Of a DNA stretch of 12,628 nucleotides, positions 8,185 through 12,628 are shown piece by piece. This DNA comes from Glaciecola sp. UBA983 (GTDB lineage Bacteria > Pseudomonadota > Gammaproteobacteria > Enterobacterales > Alteromonadaceae). Where the stretch lies: the NCBI GenBank assembly GCA_002292215.1, contig DBBN01000092.1, forward strand, positions 1 to 12,628, read 5' to 3'. The position numbers were made by a program, and so were the translations under genes. Under the pieces are notes generated by a model. It was not told the DNA's origin. It worked only from the letters and a program-made list of their open reading frames with translations, and made no database searches. Within the stretch, counting starts at the first letter, position 1; every line of letters begins with the position of its first letter.

Positions 8185-9798
8185 CTATACCTTATTGAGC
8201 TTCAGAGTTTGTTTGGCCTTGTGTAAAATCCAAGTTTCATTGGCAAGCTCTGTTGCAACTAATTTATTCTCATTTAACCAATCTTGGTTGATATCTAATT
8301 GCCAGAACTGCTCAAATGCTTCATCGTTAATGTTCACATAGGCAATCTGAGCGATGTGTTTATCCTGGGTACGCTTAATATTTAAAACCACCGCAATGCG
8401 CAAAATCTTTAACAACTGCATTAAATTTTCTTTTACTTCAGCTGGATAATCATTCAGCGCATCCCTCGGGATATCGCCGCGATGATAGCTGACTAAATCT
8501 GCAATACATTGTTTTTGTAGTTTGGTATAACCTGCTAAGTCACTGTGTTTAAGAATATACCCACCATGTAAATGCTGGTTTTTGAATTCAATATGCAGCC
8601 CTATTTCATGCAGCATCGCAGCAGTGTAAAGCATGTTTTTACCATCAAAACTGCTGACTTTAAGCTTATCGGAAATCTGATTAAACATGTGCATCGCAGT
8701 ATAAGTGACGGCAACGGCTTGTTCTTCATCGATATGAAATTTTAGAATACAGCTATATATTGTTTGTGCGCGACGATCTGATAAGGGCTGATTATCGAGC
8801 ATGCCATAAATAATACCTTCACGTAATGCCCCACCAGCGATATTCATCGTATTAATAGCTAAGGACTCAAATAGGGCGATTAATATGGCTAAGCCGGATG
8901 GGAAAATAATCCGACGTGATTCCGCCAATCCATCAATCGCAAGGTGATCTATATGCGCAGCTGCAATGCACTGTTCTCTGAGAGTATATAAATAATTGAG
9001 TTTTATTTCGTCACGGATACCTTTGTGCATCAAAATATCGGTGATGGCCTGTGGAGTACCTGAAGCACCTAAAGCTTGTTGCCAGTCGAAACATTTAAAG
9101 GCATGAGCATGGGTATCAATTTGTTCTTTTGCAGCCGCAATTGCATTAGCAAAATGCTGTTGATTGATGATGCCATCGACAAAGTAATGCTGCATGTAGG
9201 TTACACAGCCCATATTGAACGAGTGTAAATGCAGTGGTTGCATATCACGTCCGACAATAACTTCGGTGCTTGCTCCGCCAATATCAATGACTAGTGTGTT
9301 ACCTGAAGTCGTGGAGGTATAAGCGACACCGCGGTAAATTTCAGCCGCTTCTTCTTCTCCGGAGATAATCAGTAGTTTTTTACTTAAAATAGACTCTGCT
9401 TTGACAACAAAATCATGTGCGTTAGTCGCTAAGCGAAGCGTCGCAGTAGCAACTATTTTTATGTTTTCTGCAGGGATGGTTTTTAAGCGGTCAGCAAAGG
9501 TAGCGAGACATTGCCAGCCTCGCTCCATAGCAAGCTCATCCAAGTAATTCGACGCATCTAATCCAGCGGCTAAACGTACTTTTTGTTTAACTCTAGATAC
9601 CACCTGAACGTTACCATCAATGACATGCACCACAACAAGGTGGAAACTATTCGACCCTAAATCCACGGCGGCATAATACTCACCTTTAGGTTTTAAGGTC
9701 GTCAGGTCCTTGTGCGTTAAATTAACGCTTGTTATAGGGGCGGTCTGATCTTGCATGGCCTTTGCTTTTATGATTGCCTCTTGTATTGCCTGTTCCAT
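8185..9798 (-). CDS. gppA: Exopolyphosphatase/guanosine pentaphosphate phosphohydrolase (GppA type)
   Basis: A 537-residue ASKHA-fold enzyme of the Ppx/GppA family, which converts pppGpp to ppGpp and can degrade polyphosphate. Motifs are [15 protein letters not shown] (about 42-56), VATATLR (116-122), [13 protein letters not shown] (145-157) with the catalytic Glu region, [14 protein letters not shown] (170-183), [10 protein letters not shown] (242-251) and GGALREGI (322-329). A C-terminal HD-like helical domain includes [11 protein letters not shown] (393-403). GppA is preferred over Ppx because it follows rhlB next to trxA and rho, as in E. coli. The conserved part begins near residue 41, so the protein has about 33 extra N-terminal residues compared with E. 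coli GppA. The start at 9798 is supported by AGGAA 5 nt upstream and puts the first 77 bp inside rhlB. A later start at 9756 is possible but its AAAGG is only 2 nt from the ATG. Confidence 0.9.
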   Translation of the reverse strand: MEQAIQEAIIKAKAMQDQTAPITSVNLTHKDLTTLKPKGEYYAAVDLGSNSFHLVVVHVIDGNVQVVSRVKQKVRLAAGLDASNYLDELAMERGWQCLATFADRLKTIPAENIKIVATATLRLATNAHDFVVKAESILSKKLLIISGEEEAAEIYRGVAYTSTTSGNTLVIDIGGASTEVIVGRDMQPLHLHSFNMGCVTYMQHYFVDGIINQQHFANAIAAAKEQIDTHAHAFKCFDWQQALGASGTPQAITDILMHKGIRDEIKLNYLYTLREQCIAAAHIDHLAIDGLAESRRIIFPSGLAILIALFESLAINTMNIAGGALREGIIYGMLDNQPLSDRRAQTIYSCILKFHIDEEQAVAVTYTAMHMFNQISDKLKVSSFDGKNMLYTAAMLHEIGLHIEFKNQHLHGGYILKHSDLAGYTKLQKQCIADLVSYHRGDIPRDALNDYPAEVKENLMQLLKILRIAVVLNIKRTQDKHIAQIAYVNINDEAFEQFWQLDINQDWLNENKLVATELANETWILHKAKQTLKLNKV

Positions 9799-10996
9799 GG
9801 CGCTTCCTAGCAGTAAATTTAGGGGGAGTTAGATCCGTTAACAACTCGCCACTATCATAATCCGTGACGGGTATTGAGTGCTCAATATACGCCTCTATAT
9901 CAGGTAAGTTCAAGGCATATTTTTCACAAGCAAAACTGATGGCATGACCACTTTTTCCTGCGCGGCCTGTACGACCGATGCGATGGACATAATCTTCGGC
10001 ATCATCCGGTAAATCAAAGTTAAATACATGGGTCACTTTTTCGATGTGTAGTCCACGTGCAGCGACATCAGTTGCCACTAAGATATCCAATTTACCTTTA
10101 GAGAAACCGTCCATAATCGACATACGTTTTTTCTGCGGCACATCACCACTAAGAAGACCTACGCGATGACCGTCAGCCATAAGCCATGCAGCAACGGTTT
10201 CACACGAAAATTTAGTGTTGGCAAACACGATGGCTTTTTCTGGCCATTCGTTTTCTAACAATGTTAGCAGTAAACGAATTTTGTCATCATCGGATGGATA
10301 GAATAGCTCTTCTTGCACACGCGTAGCGGTTTTTTTCCCAGGCTCAATTTGCACATGTGTTGGGTTATTCATGTGTTCGTAGGCGAGTTCTTGTACACGG
10401 TAGCTTAATGTCGCCGAAAACAGCATGCTTAAGCGCTTGTCTGCTTTAGGCATACGATTAAATAAGTATCGGATATCCTTAATAAAACCTAGGTCAAACA
10501 TGCGGTCGGCTTCATCTAATACCGCAACTTGAATATTTTCTAAGGAAAAAATCCCCTGCTTGTAGTAATCTAATATACGACCGGTGGTGCCGATTATTAT
10601 ATCTACACCATTCGTTAATGTTTGGCGTTGATCTTCATAACCTTCGCCTCCGTATATTAAACCTAAGGTCAAACCCGTGTGTTTACTCAAGAGTACTGCG
10701 TCATTATGAATTTGTACCGCAAGTTCACGAGTAGGCGCCATAATGATCGCTTTAGGACCTTTGGCTGCATTCTTGTGATTGAGAAGGTAATTAAAGGTCG
10801 CAACTAAAAATGCGATGGTTTTACCTGTTCCAGTCTGAGCTTGACCAGCAATATCGAATTCTTCGATTAGAGGCGGCAGACTTAGCGCTTGAATAGGTGT
10901 ACAATATTCGAAATTTGCTTCGTCTAGAGCATCTGTAATAGATTGATGGATCTTTAAATCCGAAAATCGAGTATCTGTTAAGTGTGTTGTTTGCAT
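9722..10996 (-). CDS. rhlB: ATP-dependent RNA helicase RhlB
   Basis: A 424-residue DEAD-box helicase. In E. coli RhlB is the helicase of the RNase E degradosome, unwinding structured mRNA for decay. Motifs in order: Q motif around CTPIQ (32-36), motif I AQTGTGKT (53-60), Ia APTREL (87-92), Ib GTTGR (136-140), II DEAD (161-164), III SAT (194-196), ATDVAARGL (308-316) and [10 protein letters not shown] (338-345). The N-terminus [11 protein letters not shown] matches RhlB (E. coli THLTEQKFSDF), separating it from RhlE and SrmB. The C-terminal tail is short and basic ([12 protein letters not shown], then [15 protein letters not shown]). No strong ribosome-binding site precedes the ATG at 10996. 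Its last 77 bp also encode the start of gppA. Divergent from trxA. Confidence 0.96.
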   Translation of the reverse strand: MQTTHLTDTRFSDLKIHQSITDALDEANFEYCTPIQALSLPPLIEEFDIAGQAQTGTGKTIAFLVATFNYLLNHKNAAKGPKAIIMAPTRELAVQIHNDAVLLSKHTGLTLGLIYGGEGYEDQRQTLTNGVDIIIGTTGRILDYYKQGIFSLENIQVAVLDEADRMFDLGFIKDIRYLFNRMPKADKRLSMLFSATLSYRVQELAYEHMNNPTHVQIEPGKKTATRVQEELFYPSDDDKIRLLLTLLENEWPEKAIVFANTKFSCETVAAWLMADGHRVGLLSGDVPQKKRMSIMDGFSKGKLDILVATDVAARGLHIEKVTHVFNFDLPDDAEDYVHRIGRTGRAGKSGHAISFACEKYALNLPDIEAYIEHSIPVTDYDSGELLTDLTPPKFTARKRHGTGNTRGNHKSKGHARSDRPYNKR

Positions 10997-11082
10997 TAAT
11001 TATTATTCAGTGCTTGCATCAAAAACTATTTATATAACACTATGGTGAATAAAATAAAAGTATCACCAACTTGGAGAATAAA
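10997..11082. promoter_or_regulatory. Divergent promoter region of rhlB and trxA
   Basis: 86 bp, very AT-rich. TATAAC at 11033-11038 could be a -10 for trxA and TATAAA on the minus strand (11034-11029) a -10 for rhlB; neither has a convincing -35 at 16-18 bp. TGGTGA (11043-11048) and TCACCA (11063-11068) make an inverted repeat with centres 20 bp apart, just before the trxA ribosome-binding site GGAG (11073-11076). Confidence 0.4.
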
Positions 11083-11409
11083 ATGAGCGACAAGATTATC
11101 ACGTTATCTGATGATAAATTCGAAGCCGACGTTCTAAATGCTGAAGGTCCCGTGTTAGTTGATTTCTGGGCCGAATGGTGCGGACCGTGTAAGATGATTG
11201 CCCCTATCTTATCTGAAATTGCTGAAACTTACGACGGTAAAGTGACAATTGGTAAGTTAAATGTTGATGAGTTTAGCGAAACCCCTAAGAAATTTGGTAT
11301 TCGTGGTATCCCTACATTACTTCTTTTCAAAGATGGTAACGTTGCAGGGACCAAAGTAGGTGCGTTATCAAAAGCACAACTAGAAGAATTTTTACAAGAA
11401 AACCTGTAA
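11083..11409 (+). CDS. trxA: Thioredoxin 1
   Basis: A 108-residue thioredoxin, the cytoplasmic dithiol reductant for ribonucleotide reductase, PAPS reductase and oxidised protein disulfides. The active site WCGPC is at residues 32-36 within [18 protein letters not shown], and the cis-proline is Pro77 in [12 protein letters not shown]. The C-terminal [12 protein letters not shown] matches E. coli TrxA closely, as do the length (109) and the N-terminus MSDKII. The ATG at 11083 is preferred over the in-frame TTG at 11071 because GGAG lies 6 nt before it and it reproduces the family start. It is followed by an intrinsic terminator and then rho, the same trxA-rho order as E. coli. Confidence 0.98.
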   Translation: MSDKIITLSDDKFEADVLNAEGPVLVDFWAEWCGPCKMIAPILSEIAETYDGKVTIGKLNVDEFSETPKKFGIRGIPTLLLFKDGNVAGTKVGALSKAQLEEFLQENL

Positions 11410-11429
11410 AAATTCCTTCAAAATACCGG

Positions 11430-11466
11430 AAAGGCTGTTTAAATAGTGTATATTTAACAGCCTTTT
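11430..11466 (+). terminator. Intrinsic terminator after trxA
   Basis: AAAGGCTGTT (11430-11439) pairs perfectly with AACAGCCTTT (11456-11465), a 10-bp stem that continues with AAATA/TATTT after one bulged T. A short run TTTT ends at 11466. It lies 20 bp after the trxA stop and would separate trxA from rho transcription, although the T-run is brief and read-through is possible. Confidence 0.75.
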
Positions 11467-11629
11467 CACATTATTTCTGCTCAATTCTTTACCTTAACTT
11501 ATTTTAATGCTAACTTAATAGCCGAGCACTTTTCCCGTGCGAAAGCCACAGTCACATCTTCTTTTACGCCTGTACTGTGCACATAACCCCTATGACTATT
11601 ACTCAAAGCGAATGCTTAAAGACCCCACT
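11467..11629 (+). promoter_or_regulatory. rho leader region, C-rich and G-poor
   Basis: 163 bp between the trxA terminator and rho. The first part is AT-rich and probably holds the rho promoter (TTTAAT at 11503-11508 and TTAATA at 11515-11520 are weak -10 candidates). From 11521 to 11600 I count 26 C and 13 G, unusual for this AT-rich sequence, with pyrimidine stretches such as CACATCTTCTTTTACGCC. In E. coli rho expression is controlled by Rho-dependent attenuation in its leader, and this composition is what a rut site would look like. GCAC (11526-11529) and GTGC (11537-11540) can form a small hairpin. Confidence 0.45.
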
Positions 11630-11633
11630 ATGA
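11592..11633 (+). CDS. Candidate 13-codon leader peptide overlapping the rho start
   Basis: An ATG at 11592 opens a 13-codon frame ([13 protein letters not shown]) whose TGA overlaps the rho ATG as ATGA (11630-11633). An in-frame GTG at 11577 would make it 18 codons. No convincing ribosome-binding site precedes either start. E. coli has a leader peptide gene, rhoL, upstream of rho, but this frame shows no resemblance to it that I can recall. It is a candidate only, suggested by the exact stop/start overlap. Confidence 0.3.
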   Translation: MTITQSECLKTPL

Positions 11634-12628
11634 ATTTAACCGAATTAAAGAACAAGCCTATTTCTGAACTAGTTGCCCTAGCTGGTGAAATGGGATTAGA
11701 AAACCTTGCACGTGCACGTAAACAAGACATTATTTTTTCCATCCTCAAAGCCCACGCTAAAAGTGGTGAAGATATCTTTGGTGAAGGTGTATTAGAAATT
11801 CTCCAAGATGGTTTTGGTTTTCTTCGTTCAGCAGATTCATCTTATCTTGCAGGTCCTGATGACATTTATGTTTCACCGAGTCAAATTCGACGGTTTAACT
11901 TGCGAACGGGTGATTCGATTTCTGGTAAGATCCGAACGCCAAAAGACTCAGAACGTTATTTTGCCCTATTAAAAATTCGTGAAGTCAACTTCGACAAACC
12001 AGAAAATTCTCGCAATAAAATCTTATTTGAAAACCTCACTCCACTTCACGCTAACGAGCGTTTACGTATGGAGCGTGGTAACGGCAGTACGGAAGACATT
12101 ACAGCACGTTTACTCGACCTTTGTTCACCTATCGGTAAAGGCCAGCGTGGCTTGTTAGTTGCGCCTCCTAAAGCGGGTAAAACATTATTACTGCAAAACA
12201 TTGCGCAATCGATTGCTGCTAATCACCCTGATTGTTTGTTAATGGTTTTACTGATTGATGAGCGTCCAGAAGAAGTGACCGAAATGCAACGCTTGGTACA
12301 AGGTGAAGTTATTGCTTCGACCTTTGATGAGCCAGCGAGTCGTCACGTACAAGTTGCTGAGATGGTAATTGAAAAAGCCAAACGCTTGGTCGAACACAAA
12401 AAAGACGTTGTGATATTACTTGATTCAATTACACGTCTTGCGCGTGCATACAACACCGTTATTCCATCATCAGGAAAAGTCTTAACCGGTGGTGTTGATG
12501 CCAATGCATTACACAAACCTAAGCGTTTCTTTGGTGCAGCAAGAAATGTTGAAGAAGGTGGTAGCTTAACAATTATTGCAACAGCGTTGGTTGATACCGG
12601 TTCTAAAATGGATGAAGTTATCTATGAA
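11630..12628 (+). CDS. rho: Transcription termination factor Rho (3' end outside window)
   Basis: The first 333 codons of Rho, the hexameric RNA-dependent ATPase that ends transcription at Rho-dependent sites; the gene runs off the right edge (about 419 residues in E. coli). The N-terminus [14 protein letters not shown] and the region [19 protein letters not shown] match E. coli Rho almost residue for residue. The RNA-binding cold-shock-like domain includes GFGFLRS and [13 protein letters not shown]. The Walker A motif is in VAPPKAGKT, followed by [11 protein letters not shown], then [16 protein letters not shown] (Walker B and adjacent), and the Q/R-loop segments [20 protein letters not shown]. 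No strong ribosome-binding site is present; translation may be coupled to the short upstream frame that ends in ATGA. Confidence 0.98.
   Translation, partial: MNLTELKNKPISELVALAGEMGLENLARARKQDIIFSILKAHAKSGEDIFGEGVLEILQDGFGFLRSADSSYLAGPDDIYVSPSQIRRFNLRTGDSISGKIRTPKDSERYFALLKIREVNFDKPENSRNKILFENLTPLHANERLRMERGNGSTEDITARLLDLCSPIGKGQRGLLVAPPKAGKTLLLQNIAQSIAANHPDCLLMVLLIDERPEEVTEMQRLVQGEVIASTFDEPASRHVQVAEMVIEKAKRLVEHKKDVVILLDSITRLARAYNTVIPSSGKVLTGGVDANALHKPKRFFGAARNVEEGGSLTIIATALVDTGSKMDEVIYE

Noticed and set aside
11071..11082. TTG start for trxA adding four residues
   Set aside because: The ribosome-binding site GGAG lies inside that extension, and the ATG at 11083 gives the conserved MSDKII start.

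Overview
The window is a core-genome segment from a gammaproteobacterium. Gene content, operon order and protein similarity all point that way: oligopeptidase A tail, a Tag-like DNA glycosylase, ubiE-ubiJ-ubiB, tatA-tatB-tatC, hemB, then gppA-rhlB facing trxA and rho. The moderately AT-rich base use, the aspartate-type (not cysteine-type) HemB, and a small secreted protein with a CYD motif between tatC and hemB suggest a marine Alteromonadales/Vibrionales-like bacterium (Shewanella, Moritella or Psychromonas relatives). I cannot fix the genus from sequence alone.

Layout. 1-144 (+) is the end of oligopeptidase A, converging on a (-) strand Tag-family DNA glycosylase (161-850). A 234-bp divergent spacer follows. 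1085-4153 (+) is a tight ubiquinone operon: ubiE and ubiJ overlap by one base, and ubiJ and ubiB are one base apart. ubiB interlocks its stop codon with a converging gene for a predicted outer-membrane beta-barrel protein of unknown role (4150-5109, -). A 152-bp divergent spacer with two perfect dyads leads into tatA-tatB-tatC, a secreted CYD-motif protein and hemB (5262-8172, +), spaced 2-21 bp apart and probably one transcript. hemB converges on gppA, which overlaps the end of rhlB by 77 bp (8185-10996, -). rhlB and trxA diverge from an 86-bp spacer. trxA ends in a good intrinsic terminator, followed by a C-rich leader and rho, which is cut by the window edge after 333 codons.

Functionally, UbiE carries out the C-methylation shared by the ubiquinone and menaquinone pathways, while UbiJ and UbiB support the ubiquinone complex. 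TatABC exports folded, often cofactor-containing respiratory proteins. HemB makes porphobilinogen for heme. So the left two-thirds is largely respiratory-chain and envelope supply. The right third is RNA and stress physiology: RhlB helicase, (p)ppGpp/polyphosphate hydrolase, thioredoxin and Rho.

I found no mobile element, CRISPR array, rRNA or tRNA, and no clearly new multi-gene system. The points most worth checking are a Tag-family glycosylase that lacks the canonical zinc and base-recognition residues, an unrecognised outer-membrane protein sharing a dyad-rich divergent promoter region with tatABC, a 13-codon leader frame overlapping the rho start in a C-rich leader, and the long rhlB/gppA coding overlap with an N-terminal extension on GppA.
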